Below are positions 24,395 to 35,392 of a stretch of 64,000 bases of DNA, piece after piece. The position numbers and the translations under genes were made by a program. The stretch is taken from NCBI GenBank assembly GCA_916700875.1, contig CAKAKS010000038.1, forward strand, positions 18,559,326 through 18,623,325, written 5' to 3'. The notes below the pieces were generated by a model. The model had not been told where the DNA came from. It was given only the letters and a program-made list of their open reading frames with translations, and searched no databases. The DNA is from Sebastes aleutianus (lineage: Eukaryota; Chordata; Actinopteri; Perciformes; Sebastidae). The number at the start of each line of letters is the position of its first letter. Position 1 is the first letter of the stretch.

Positions 24395-25017
24395 GTGTGG
24401 AGTGTCATGCCTCCACTCCCCCTCCTCCTCCTCCTCCTTCCCCATTCCTGTGACAAAGAGAGCCAGTTTGGTTGCCAGGGAAACAGGCTTTTTCCATGGC
24501 GATGTTGGAACACGTGGGAAGGGCAGGGCGGCTTTGTTTCGCCCTGTGATGAAGGATTCTCCCCATGCATGTTTAATCGCCAGACTTATGGTCCCAAACC
24601 CAACAGCCGAGCCCATCTACCACCGCCTGATTATGTTCAATGGGGCTTCTGACACCCTCATTTCGCCAGTTTTATCACGCTGTGCAGCTCCCTCCGCGGG
24701 CACCTTTAGCTATTGTTGCACAGCGCTCCTGATGAGTACAGCTGAGACCACAGATAGTCCGACCAAACAAGGAAGGTACACATGTGTCTCTTTGGGAGTA
24801 ACCGAAATGCGCCTGACCAAATAAACACACTCGCTTTACATACAAACACTCTGAAACATGCATAAGACCGGGCACACAATCCTTTTTGTCTTTTCTCGTA
24901 TCTCGGCACCCACCCACCACTGTTTGGCTTAGCACCGTGGGGGGAAAAAAATGGCCGATCACCATGGCAACGGTGTGTGCCGTTCTGCTACAGCTGTGAT
25001 GTATGTGGTGACACTTT

Positions 25018-25034
25018 TGACCCTCTAGTGAACT
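25018..25034 (-). promoter_or_regulatory. Perfect DR5 retinoic acid response element candidate
   Basis: The minus strand reads AGTTCA-CTAGA-GGGTCA; both half-sites fit RGKTCA with 5-bp spacing. It lies 624 bp from the DR5 at 24378-24394, on the opposite strand. Confidence 0.6.
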
Positions 25035-25060
25035 CTATAATGCAGGAGCTGTGCAGGGTC

Positions 25061-26563
25061 CGGATAGACCTTGTCTGCCCTGCCTATCCTGCCACATAGT
25101 GCACCATAGGTGTACTGTTAGCTTTATATGACCAGGTCACCATGACAACAGATACCAAAGACACAATCAGAAAAGATCGAGGCCGCATACCTTTGTCATG
25201 GAAACAAAATAAAATCTCAACAAAGTCTTCATCAACACCAGTTTGCTGTGACAACAGGATTACCTGCTCTTACAAGGATTAAGTGTTTTCGCAATGTTGA
25301 TTTTGTAGATTAAAATATAATCAGGCACCTTTAGTTACATGCTAATCACTGGACAATCCTATTCACCTTTACCAGACATAGTGAACATTTCATTGTCTCC
25401 TTGTGTCAAATATTCAGCTATAAACACTGCAGCAGCAGAAAGGCGCCAAATGTTGACGTCAGATCTGCCACATTCACTGTCTTCACACAAATCTGAAAGG
25501 CAAAGGCGGTCTGTTTTGGAGGATTCAAGGTTTGTTTGGCCCCCGCGTGTTTGTTTCCGACTCGCCTCTCAGTTATGTATATCCTTCATTGTCACACAAC
25601 ACAACACTTCTTCAGAACCTCTGTTGGCATGCCATTTCCACTGACATTTACAAATCATGCACGCTACATACATAGGAAGCCCGGATGTGCAAGTGAACAC
25701 AGTGATATTCGCACGCGTGACACAGGCACTAGCTTGTTGTGTGATGAGACAGACAAAACACAGAAAAGTCACGTATGCATGCGCCACCACCATCACACAA
25801 ACAGACGTGTCACTGCCACTGCAAAAAACACAGCACACAAAAACAAGGTGATTCAATACAAAGCAATACTCGGGCACACAAGCGCTCTCAATCAGCACTT
25901 GTCTCTCCTCCTGTCTGGTTGGTTTTGCAGAAATGTAGCACCTCTTCTGCGTATCCACCACTAGGAGTGCTGCAGCTTTGCACAAAACCAGCGCTCCTCC
26001 AAATCTGCCACAGCTGCTGCTGCCTCACACTGAGCTGCTGTGGAGCAGAAGAAGGGGAGTTGACACCCAGTAAATGCAGAGAAGCAGACACCTTCTTAAT
26101 CATTCACATTGGCTTTTTTTTTTTTTTATTAAGAAACAATCAGTTCCACATGGTACCAGGCGCATAGAACATATATAATGTGGGACATACAGATAATGCA
26201 GACAAGTGGCTGCGCTAACACCAAAAATATGTTTGCAAAGAAAAAGGGCTGCTCTTAAAATAAATCACATTTTCAGTGGCTTAGAAGATGACAATCACAA
26301 AGGGAAAAGAAAGAATAATGCAGCCTCCATTATAACACAGAGCACTGCCTGAGCTTCTATGATTTTTTGTTACAGTCACATAACGTTTCTTATGTAAACT
26401 CAGCCTCGTTCGTTGCCCAGAAAATGTTTTCTTTTGCTCTGGCAAGTGCAGAGGGAGGAATTTTCCACCTTTTCAACAAAAAAATGTAACAAAACAAAAA
26501 CAAAAGGGACATTCCATGTCCTGTTGCAGCTCCTCAGTCCTGTTTGTCCAGGTCACAGCCTGG
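25061..26563. other. Intergenic DNA, no gene seen
   Basis: Single-copy-looking sequence with CA-rich patches (about 25680-25830) and a T13 run near 26113. Open frames on both strands overlap one another and match no family I recognise. Confidence 0.4.
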
Positions 26564-26579
26564 GAGGGTCATGACCCTC
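26564..26579. promoter_or_regulatory. Perfect 16-bp palindrome of nuclear-receptor half-sites
   Basis: GAGGGTCATGACCCTC is a perfect palindrome, an IR0 of GGGTCA. Another AGGTCA half-site lies just before it at 26550-26555. Confidence 0.4.
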
Positions 26580-26626
26580 TAGATACACTCAGACTTGCCA
26601 TACCACTGAGAAGTCAACCTGCAGGT

Positions 26627-26710
26627 CTAGAGAGAGAGAGAGAAACAGAGAGAAAGAGAAAGAGAGAGGGAGAGAAAGAAACAGGGAGAGAGAGAGAGAG
26701 AGAGAGAGGA
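26627..26710 (+). repeat. (AG)n-rich low-complexity tract
   Basis: Interrupted GAGA repeats; Ser/Leu frames on the complement are artefacts. Confidence 0.9.
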
Positions 26711-26787
26711 AAAGTTGTAAGTTCAAAACTGTCAATGCAGCAGTACATGAGGTGATTCTAGTGACATTTAAAGCCATGTTTATGCGC

Positions 26788-27367
26788 TTAAAGGGACTGT
26801 TTGTAACTTCTTACACGTATAAATCAATCCGGGTCGGTGTCCCATGCGCGCTCGCGTGTGGCTGCTGTTCAGACTCTGACTCCAACACAAACTACACGTA
26901 AACACCAAAGCCGCAAAGTTATATCTAGTGAAGCCCGTCTTGCAAAACAGTGTTGGCCGCGGTCGGAGGACGCGGGGGAGATGGTAGCTTTGGTCTCCAG
27001 GGCCAGAGTCTCTGCTGTACTCTGCTCCTCTGCCTGCTTGCCTTCACTCACACACCGCGCTCGTTCTCGCTCTTTCATGCGCGCACACTACACACTGCAG
27101 AAGAGTTAGTAGCTCTGAGAATGTCCAGTGAATGTACAGTGGACGTTTGTGCAGAAATAAATGCTGCAGCTCCTCCAGACCAACAGAGGTTTCCCGTGTC
27201 TTGTGAAGTGACGGGGCTCCGCAACGAGAAACGTTGTCTTCTCCGACCAAAACTCTGGTGTCTCCCCTGTTCCCTCCGACCGTGGTGTGAAGCTGAAGCA
27301 GGAAAAGCCAACACTAGGATCAGCAGTGATTCATGGAGAGACCTTCGTCTGGTCAGCTAACATTACT
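26788..27367 (+). mobile_element. TTAA-type MITE copy, 3' end missing
   Basis: It begins TTAAAGGGACTGTTTGTAAC and matches, in opposite orientation, the complete 690-bp copy at 1368-2057. Shared blocks include TGTGCAGAAATAAATGCTGC, GCTCCTCCAGACCAACAGAG and GGAAAAGCCAACACTAGGATC. Homology stops near 27367, where the 27368-27475 repeat fragment joins. It lacks the internal hairpin arm seen in the other copy. Confidence 0.8.
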
Positions 27368-27475
27368 GACTGGAGCAGAAATTGACACATGTTGCTGGAC
27401 ATTCATAGAAAAATACACAAAAAATAAGGAAGAACTTTAAGTAAGATACAAACCTTTGCAGGAGGATACGTTGCT
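27368..27475 (-). mobile_element. Fragment of the 6100/11790 MITE family
   Basis: The reverse complement matches the 6100-6240 block (GTATCCTC..., GTCCAGCAACATGTGTCAAT). It lies directly against the truncated TTAA MITE, showing nested insertion or recombination. Confidence 0.6.
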
Positions 27476-28129
27476 ATACTCTACATGTATACTCTTAATT
27501 TATACATGTGTTAAAAGATAATGCTGTTTTTTTACAACTTGGATATAATTTTTGTTGGTTTGGCCATCGGTTCTACAGGTTATGATAACACAATTGCTAA
27601 GATTGGGGAATGTGGCAGCATTGCTAAAAAGAAGACACAGACAGTGGATAAGACCCTCAATTCCAAAGAGGGAAAACTCTTTACTTGTAGTTTTTTTCTA
27701 ATCCAAATCAACTATAGACCGACCGCTTGGTTTAACTTTAACATACTTCACTTAATGTAGTTCTGTATACACAGTTTTCCTGTGCAAAGGCAGATTGTTA
27801 CTGACATTATAGATGAGCTCACTTTGGGTTTTTATCTCCAGTAAAGTGGTTTTGAGAGTCTCTCTTCACCACTGTCAGATTTTCACTGTGTTCCCAGATC
27901 TCAGCAATTCATTTGGTGAGTACAGTGTTATCACAACCAATAATAAATGATGCACAAAGCTACAAAAATAAGAACCACGTTGTTGTTAAATGGAATTATC
28001 CTTTGTCACTCAATTTCTGCATGTGCTTACATACATTATATACATGTTACATACAAGATCAGCCCTGCCAATCATGGTCATCACGTTTGGGGACAGTCCC
28101 CTCTTCCCGTCCACCCCTCCCTGTCCCTG
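27476..28129. other. Intergenic DNA, no gene seen
   Basis: AT-rich single-copy-looking sequence, no recognised exon. Confidence 0.4.
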
Positions 28130-28290
28130 CCTGTGGTCCTGCCACTGATGTTGAGCGGGTGACCTTTTCTCTTGGCTAATCCACACCAAAAAGCCCTAAT
28201 TACTGCTGCCGCTCCACCAACCTCCCCTGGCCCAATAATCAATACAGCCGATTGGCCGGCGGATCACCCCGTCAGACACCAGCGCTTTAA
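28130..28290. promoter_or_regulatory. Putative conserved non-coding element
   Basis: A compact low-repeat segment with TTGGCTAATCC, CCCTAATTACTG, CCCAATAATCAATAC and GATTGGCC cores (homeodomain- and CCAAT-type) in GC-balanced context. Inference from composition only. Confidence 0.3.
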
Positions 28291-29867
28291 ATGTGACTCA
28301 GTGTATGTGTGTGTGTGTGTGTCTTGGAGGAATGTAGTGATAGTGTTTTCATGGCAAGAAACAAGCAACCAAAGATAGAAAAAGAGAGAAAAAGAAAAAG
28401 AAACATTGCACGAGCCACAGAGGCGTAAACAGAAGACTGCAAAGTAACCATCACACATGCACGCACTTGTACACACACACATTCCTCCCTCCAACCTGAA
28501 TGTTGTGACACCAGTTGACCTTATTGAGCTTCTGCTCTGTAAAGAGTCCCTGATTAGAATATCTTCCCTTTAACCTTTAGCGGAGTGACGCGCCTCCCGA
28601 AAGCAAAGAAATAAGCCATCGGTTTATGCAGAGAGGTGAATGCATGCTGTCGTTATTTCATTAAGCTGTGGCATTTCACTTTACGTCCTGATTGCATTGC
28701 TGCAAATGTCGCTTTTGTAAAACAGTAATACTTGCCTTTTCAATGTTTTTTTGGAACATGCAGGTGATGCGCTCCTGGAGATATACTATGATGAGCTGAC
28801 AGTGTAGAATGTATGCTGCCCAGAGCGCTCATGCTTCTATCGCTACAAATTCTCACCTGTACGGGTGTGTATGTGACGCATCTGTGTCTGCGAAACGCCC
28901 CGAGAACATTTCAGAATCAACAAAAGGCCAGACACAATGCTATCAGAAAGAAAAAGGAAGTTTTGTTTCAGATGCAGCTGCATGAACAGAGTCATATCTG
29001 TGAAACGAAGGAGGCAATCTCTATCTCTCGATCTCCTCCTTGTCTTTCCCTTTCTTTCTCCTTCTGTCACTCTTGCTGACAGTCTTTGATTGTATTAGAC
29101 AAGTTAATGAAAAGCAACACAGAAGAAACGACTGGCGGCCCTTCGTGCAGCCTGCACCTGCCAAAGTGTATGTCTGTGTGTGCATACCTGCCAGTGCCTT
29201 ATGTCTGGCTGTCTTGTGTCCTCGGGCGTGCCAGCCAGTCAACACGATGATGAGACAGTAAGAGAGTGATGAGAAGCTCGTCCATACCTTCGGGGGTGAG
29301 GTTCGTTCTGCAGACGTGAAATGGTTATGAAATACCGTTCCCACATTGCAATAAGAAAGCTGACGGCAAAAAAATTATTGTAAAAACATTGTACTGTATT
29401 TTTAGACCCCATTGTCATGAGCCCTAGTTAAAAAAAGTGACAATGTTATATGTATTTTTAATGAGACTCGCTGAATTACATGATTGACTATGTACAGTGT
29501 GTCAGAATTTTGCAGATCAGTCCATCAAACATGTAAACTACTTGAGCATTTGATAGAGCTGCAGGTACATTACGTGTCATTAGCCAACAGTATTATACAG
29601 CAAATTAAATTCCCGCAATCTAAGACACATGCAGCCACAATAATGCAAAGGTTTCAGTATACCTTTATGCATAAATATGCTTAAGAACTATGTCCTAAGA
29701 GGCCCTGCTCAGTATTTCTCAGAATTGTGCTCACATTGGATTCTGCACCTCACGATTTACATCCGACGTTCAGTGCCAATGCAGGAAGTAGTAAGCCCTT
29801 TATGTAGCAAGACAGAAAGTACGGTTGTGGAGATCAGGTGGATGAAAAAATCTGACTTCCATGTAGG
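28291..29867. other. Intergenic DNA, no gene seen
   Basis: A short TG tract (28305-28322) and single-copy-looking sequence. 28540-28740 is GC-balanced and might be conserved. No exon recognised. Confidence 0.4.
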
Positions 29868-30212
29868 CAACACATTCTCATCCTAACTCGTCACATACCT
29901 CCGTTTTGTCACCCCTTGGCGTCACTTTATTTTTGGCAACAAAACCACTTAGTAAGGTATAGGAAAAAAATTACATGGTTGAGCTTAAAACTACTACAGC
30001 TGATTGTAACGTTAAAGTGAAACTTAATGTATGGGACACAAACAGTGGTCTCCTGGATGAAAGCCTTGTGTTTGTTGGACCTATCAACGTCCCCTCTCGC
30101 CCTCCCTGTGTGTGTCTTTTCACTCTTTAAACTATACGTCACCACACTCCCGGCGTACTTTCTCTGAGCGTTACTGTTACTGTTGGGTTTACATTGTAGT
30201 TAATGGAACGCC
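29868..30212 (+). mobile_element. MITE copy, family starting ACATTCTCATCCTAACTCG
   Basis: The same family as 9330-9725 and 10118-10553. Shared blocks include CTCGTCACATAC, GGCAACAAAACCACTTAG, GTCTCCTGGATGAAAGCC and GGGTTTACATTGTAGTTAATG. Non-coding and degenerate. Confidence 0.75.
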
Positions 30213-30299
30213 ATCCACTATCATAAACCAACCACTGATTGGACAAATCTATACTTCAGAAAGGAAATGTATATACAGTATACTTCAGAAAGGAAATGT

Positions 30300-31504
30300 A
30301 CATGTACAGAGGCTGCTATAGTTTTTTGTCGGTTTTGTGGTTCATCAAAAGGTGATGGTTCTATTAAGAACCATTTTGCCACAAGTAATAATTTGTCTGT
30401 GCGGGAACAAACAATAAGCATTATAGTTACTATTTCAATAACTAATAGCTACATTTTTTCCGTCCATCACCAGTGGTTGATGAGATGACACCATCTCTGT
30501 GACCTGCGGTCAGCTGTGGTTAATCTATCAGATCTGGCTGGCGACCAGGTCAGAAGGAGTCAATAACTTATGAGTATCTATTGTTATGACATTGTTTGTC
30601 ATACACTTAAAGTATGCTGTAAACATGGTTTCTGATATGCCGTTTTAATTCTTGGTAATACAGTGTGCCGTAATTAGGAAATAGTCATTGATGATGAAAT
30701 GGGCAGCTCAATCCCTCCCAACTTAATAGTAGGTATCAAGTCTATAATGCCACCCACCCACACTAATAGGTGTATTATATTGATTCAATGGGTGCACCCC
30801 AAGATGGAAATGACAACCCTATATGTGTTTAAGCGGCAATAAATAAAAGCACAGCACAAAATGACCATAATATGTCTGTGGAGGTTAATTGAATCAATAG
30901 CAGTGACTCAGCAGTTGTTCTCTGGATACTTCAAAACTCATTGTGCAAACTAACATAACATAAAGTCTCAAGCAGATGATGTTGCAGGTCCTTAGTTGCT
31001 GATTGAGGTCAATTTAAGCCACGACTTTCTTACTGACCCTTAAAGGGAAACTCAGTGAGCCTTGCACAGGTTTAAACTAGTTCAGTTTTAACAAACTTCC
31101 TAAAGAAGGAGGTATGGTAGGCCATTCCTGGAACTTCAAATAACAAAGAAGCTCAGCAATAAAACAGATATTAGAAATCTTCTCTCATATTCAAGGTCAT
31201 ATTCTTTGCCTCTTTGTCTAGTGGTGACGACATGAGCAGAATCTCTACAATGAAGTCAGTGAATGAAGTTTTTTCATAACCGACAGGCATGATAGCAACA
31301 ACTAGAAAGATAAGACTCGGTATGTAAAAACTGGAAACTCAAATACTCAAAATGTTCCTGTAGGCTGAATGTGCTCCTGCCAACAACCTGTGCATATGTG
31401 AGTGTGAATGTAAGCCGCGTGAGCATATGATGGTGGACTGAAGACATGCAGCCCCACAGAGAGCTGCCCCAGTCAGCCTGGCCTGCTGAGTGAAACCCTG
31501 TGGT
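30300..31504. other. Intergenic DNA, no gene seen
   Basis: Single-copy-looking sequence, preceded by a 22-bp-period dimer of ACTTCAGAAAGGAAATGTA (30258-30301). TGACCTGCGGTCA near 30500 is an inverted half-site pair. No exon is recognised. Confidence 0.4.
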
Positions 31505-31735
31505 AATGTTTAGCTTAAGGGGTGAAAAAGAAGGTGAGTGGGGGGAAAGGAAGGAGGGAAGGATGAGAGGATGACAGGGTTGGGGGTTCTGTGGGTAGAC
31601 AGAGAGTGAAGGCAACGAAGAGGGTTTGCGGTTTAAGGAAGGGAGGGATGGGTCACGGAGGAGTGACGGGGAGAGGGAGGGAAGGAAGGATGAAAGGTCC
31701 AACTGGGACGGAGCGCAGGAGAGGGCTCGTCACTC
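31505..31735 (+). repeat. Purine-rich low-complexity tract
   Basis: GGAAGGAGGGAAGGATGAGAGG-type sequence; its complement encodes only Pro/Ser/Leu repeats. Confidence 0.6.
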
Positions 31736-31755
31736 AGTCGTCTCTCTCTGACACC

Positions 31756-31772
31756 TGAACCTCCGCTGACCG
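31756..31772 (-). promoter_or_regulatory. Near-perfect DR5 element
   Basis: CGGTCA-GCGGA-GGTTCA on the minus strand, with one departure from RGKTCA at the first base. It is 44 bp from the perfect DR1. Confidence 0.4.
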
Positions 31773-31816
31773 GGTCGTGACTGCCTCGCTGGCACAGGAG
31801 ATATCACTAGGGGGGC

Positions 31817-31829
31817 TGACCTTTGACCT
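31817..31829 (-). promoter_or_regulatory. Perfect DR1 nuclear receptor element
   Basis: AGGTCA-A-AGGTCA, the consensus DR1 recognised by RXR heterodimers, COUP-TF and HNF4 families. Confidence 0.55.
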
Positions 31830-32447
31830 CTCACCTCCTCATCGCCACCACACAGCCCTCGCCCCGCCTTCTCAACCACCCCCTTGCTTGTTTCCCCGCC
31901 TTAATTTCTTTTCAGCTCTCTCTCCTCCGCCCCCTTCGCCAGCAGTTTGGTTACCCAGAGCTGTAAGAACGGTGCTTGGCTGATTCGTCATGATCTCTCA
32001 GTTAATGTAAAGAATTAGCTTTTAGTGACACAGTTTGATTCTGATGTTTAAAATCAACGTAAAACAACTCTCCGGTAAATTATTTAATAAAAACATCTTT
32101 TAGATATTTTATGTTTGAAAAAGCCTTACTTCCATAACACAATTTCATGTGAGGGAAGCCTCAGGCCATGTTTAGACAGACATTAGCAATGCATGGAAAA
32201 AGGCAGCCCCACATTGATGCCAATTAGGCCACTGTATTGATACAGCCAGGGCTAAATCGGTAGTTCTACTTTTTACCTGGCGACTGTTGCAGTGGAGGAT
32301 AAAATGATTGCCACCATAGTAACTTGTCAGAGTTGTAACAGTTGAGAAACGTGTTTTGATGTGTGATAAGCCTACGTTTATCTGATAGGGCTGTATACAG
32401 CCTCTTGTGTATTTTTAGCATAGTGGTGTTTTGGGGCTCAACGCTCC

Positions 32448-32650
32448 TTAAAGGTACCCTGTGGGCTTTTTGACCACTTGTGGTGCTATGGAGCAATGCT
32501 TTGATGAGTGGGTCTCCTTTTTTTTCTGTATTGTACAAACGCATGAGCATGCTAGTTTCACACTATTCCACTGATTGACAGTTAGTGGCAGTAAAAGTGC
32601 TAAAAAGCGCAGCAATGCGCCCGCAAAGGCAATGAAGAAGACAACTGCTA
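32448..32650 (+). mobile_element. MITE-like fragment beginning CTTAAAGGTACCCTGTG
   Basis: The start resembles teleost TTAA-type MITE termini, and the following GGCTTTTTGACCACTTGTGG block looks like a dispersed fish repeat. The other terminus was not found. Confidence 0.35.
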
Positions 32651-33154
32651 GTTAGCACGATTAAAGATATTCAAAACATCACATTTGCAATTTGCTTTGT
32701 TTTATGAGGAAGAAAATACACTCAACCCATTTGCTAGACCTCAAGTTGACAATTAATGTTAACATAACTTTTCTTTGTTTTTTCACAGGCTACCTTTAAT
32801 CCTGTTTACAGTGTCGACAGCAAGTAGAGGTTTCCACACAATACATTTTATTACTAAATTACTAAAATATATAATGTAAAGATGGACATTTTGACACCTT
32901 AAACACACATGATTTGTTCCTATTTGTAGTGAGCTACTGGGACCTTACGCTCTGAAAGACAGCCTTTTCAGACGGAGGGCATACGCAGTTAGGATAACAC
33001 ACACGCTCACACAGACATGCACACACACACATATCCCTGGGGAGTCGGGCCTAATCCCGGGTTTACATTGTTAGGACAACAGGGATAATCCTGCTAACAG
33101 GGTGTTTATCTAGAAACTGCAACCACTGAATCCCCAACACACAGTATTGACCCA

Positions 33155-33350
33155 GAGAGAAAAAATAGCAAGGGGGTGAGAAAGCAAAGAAAGAGCAAGA
33201 GCATAAGACGGCACAACCAAGAAAGGTGAATAAAGAAAGGAGAAAAAGTCAGTGGGAATTAAGGAGGAATGACAGTAAAAGGTTGCACTGGAGGAACAGA
33301 CAGAGAGAGATGGAGGAAAGGGGGTTGGAAGAAGGAAGAAGAAGGTCTGT
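33155..33350 (+). repeat. Purine-rich low-complexity tract
   Basis: The plus strand is dominated by AAGAAAG/GGAGGAA runs; the complementary frame is only Ser/Leu/Pro-rich and not a gene. Confidence 0.6.
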
Positions 33351-33539
33351 GCTGTCAGGTATGCAGATGAGTGTGATGGCATCAATGCAGGAGTGGACAC
33401 AGCCAGTCCCTCAGGACGACACACCAACCAGAACACACACACACCGAATGGCACACCAGAGAGCATATAAGCCTTTATTAGAGATAGAAAACACGGACAC
33501 ATAAACGGAACACACGTGTCAATATACATGTAATAAGAT

Positions 33540-34789
33540 CATAAGGGTTGAGATTGAGATAATTTATAACATGATTTCTTTACTTTCTTTTTTAATTTAA
33601 AGAGCATTGTCAATAGGGCCAAGTGTTGATTTATGTGTTGTTTTTGCATTGCACTCTCACTTAGCCTTGTGACAGACTGGTGGCCTGTCCAACAAAGGGG
33701 ACCTTTCCACCGTTGCTCCTATCACAAAGTAAATGAAAGAATGTAAACACAATTACTGTGCGTAAAATCATGTAAGGCACGATACTGCCTGATTGAAGGT
33801 TCATTTTTTGTCATTCTGCAAACGCAGGGTTGCACAATGTACAATACATCCATCTAGTGTTGTGGCGGTGCTATCTTTGGCGATAGCCTACGACCTTTGT
33901 GACATTGCCTCAACCAACAATCTGGTTTATAGTTAAATGACGATAAGCATCTATGTGTTAGCTTTCCCAACTACATACCATTTGCGGTAATGTTATGGTA
34001 GCTAATTTGAATTTCCTCTGGTATATCTTTGAGGTAGCTGCCTTATCAGCTTGCTGATAATCTTTATAAACAGGCAACGGGACAAGATTTTGATGTCGAA
34101 AGCGTTCTGGTTTCCGTTTGTAGTCTGAGTAGTATTGACCACTGACGTTCGAGCAGGCTTTGGTTGAATGCAGATAAATGCATTGGAATGCATTGGTTGA
34201 AATGCAATCTGTGAACCCATCGACTATCGTCTGACGAGGATTTTGTTTTTTACTGGTTTAAAATCAGTTTGTTAACTGGTTAATGGCGAAACAATCAGGG
34301 CGTACATATCGTCTCTCAACTCCAACTCCAGTCTTGCATCTCAAGTTGCTAATTGGCCTGTAAACAATGAGCAGCGCATGGAAAAGGAAGTCTTGGCCCG
34401 GATATCCGCTGGCTACACCGGAACCCCAAAAATATAGCGCCTTGCCTCCAGAGACTTATCCATTACCAGACCGATAGCCGATGGGTTCCGAGATTGGCTT
34501 GCTGACTGCTTGTGAGAATGCAGTACGACTATGTGAATACTGGGTAGGCTATTGTCGGAAGAGTTTGAGCTTGACTATATGCAGAGAAAATGGCATTTAA
34601 TGGGAGTAGGTTACTTTAAAACATTTGCCTTAATACAAATAACATTCAACAACTAATGAAAATGAAATGGCTTTTTAATAATATGCACAAATGAAACCAA
34701 ATGAGATCTTGACATCCAACTGCTAACCGACAAAAGACACACTGCACCACACATTCATGCATACACACAAACCGTCTCTACTTTTCCCT
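33540..34789. other. Intergenic DNA, no gene seen
   Basis: Mostly single-copy-looking sequence without recognised exon or complete element. Confidence 0.4.
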
Positions 34790-35340
34790 ACAGGGGCTCG
34801 AAACTTCAGTGGCTAACTGCCACTCCGGTATCTAATGCTGCCTGTCGGAATATTGCGCTGGCTGGCGTTAACTTCCTTTTGGGGGAGGTAAGGCGGGCAG
34901 GGGGGGATATCGGCAGAACAGCGGCAAGCTTTAGCATGCATGTCAGGGCCGGGGGACGCTCCCTGAGCCAAATGCCAGTCTATAGATCGCAGAGGGGACT
35001 AAAGATCACATCATCGTCCACCCGGACACGGGTGACACCGGACAGCGGACGTGGGAGAGAGGGAGGAACGAATGATCCCTGCCAGGACGAGCTGTTATAG
35101 ACAGCCGCTGTCATTACAGGGCAAACATGCGCCCGTACAAGTGCACGAACGCACACACACAAGGAGTAACACACACACGTACACGAGCCGTGACGACGAC
35201 GTTATAGACAAGCGCTGTCATTAGAAGAGTCTCTGTGGAGCTCAAATGATAACGAGCGAGGGGGAGTAAGAGGAGGGGGGTGTTGACGAGGGTGACTGTC
35301 CAGCTGTCTGCAGGTGAGCATGTGGTGTTGGAGAGGTCAG
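34790..35340. promoter_or_regulatory. GC-richer low-repeat island, putative regulatory DNA
   Basis: Higher GC than its neighbours, with repeated ACAGCCGCTGTCATTA and ACAAGCGCTGTCATTA segments (about 35101-35116 and 35208-35223). These contain GCTGTCATTA, a Prep/Meis core joined to a homeodomain-like core. No exon is recognised. Confidence 0.3.
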
Positions 35341-35349
35341 CTTGCTTTA

Positions 35350-35351
<2 letters not shown>

Positions 35352-35389
<38 letters not shown>
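35352..35389 (+). repeat. (CA)n microsatellite
   Basis: A pure CA tract of about 38 bp. Confidence 0.97.

Positions 35390-35392
<3 letters not shown>

Larger units (their letters stand above)
24310..25060. promoter_or_regulatory. Retinoid-element-rich low-repeat island (putative enhancer)
   Basis: A GC-balanced segment with few repeats carries two perfect DR5 elements (24378-24394 and 25018-25034). It also has an RFX X-box-like GTTGCCAGGGAAAC (24471-24484) and a second half-palindromic X-box-like ACCATGGCAACGG (24961-24973). Open frames on both strands are long for the region but lack recognisable domains. It lies about 27 kb from hoxa1a. Enhancer function and target are inferred. Confidence 0.5.
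31740..32010. promoter_or_regulatory. Low-repeat island with nuclear-receptor elements
   Basis: It holds an imperfect DR5 at 31756-31772 (minus strand CGGTCA-GCGGA-GGTTCA) and a perfect DR1 at 31817-31829 (minus strand AGGTCAAAGGTCA). Homeodomain-type cores in GTTAATGTAAAGAATTAGC lie at about 32000. It sits next to a purine-rich tract. Confidence 0.45.

Noticed and set aside
24370..24965. Long overlapping open frames on both strands as possible genes
   Set aside because: No domain, no splice context, and overlapping frames on both strands; better explained by stop-poor regulatory sequence.
25536..26167. Open frames of 130-142 codons near 25.5-26.1 kb
   Set aside because: They overlap in several frames on both strands, are His/Thr/Cys-biased from CA-rich DNA, and match no recognised family.
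27075..27360. Frames inside the TTAA MITE resembling those at 1663-2092
   Set aside because: The similarity reflects two copies of a non-coding MITE, not a gene family.
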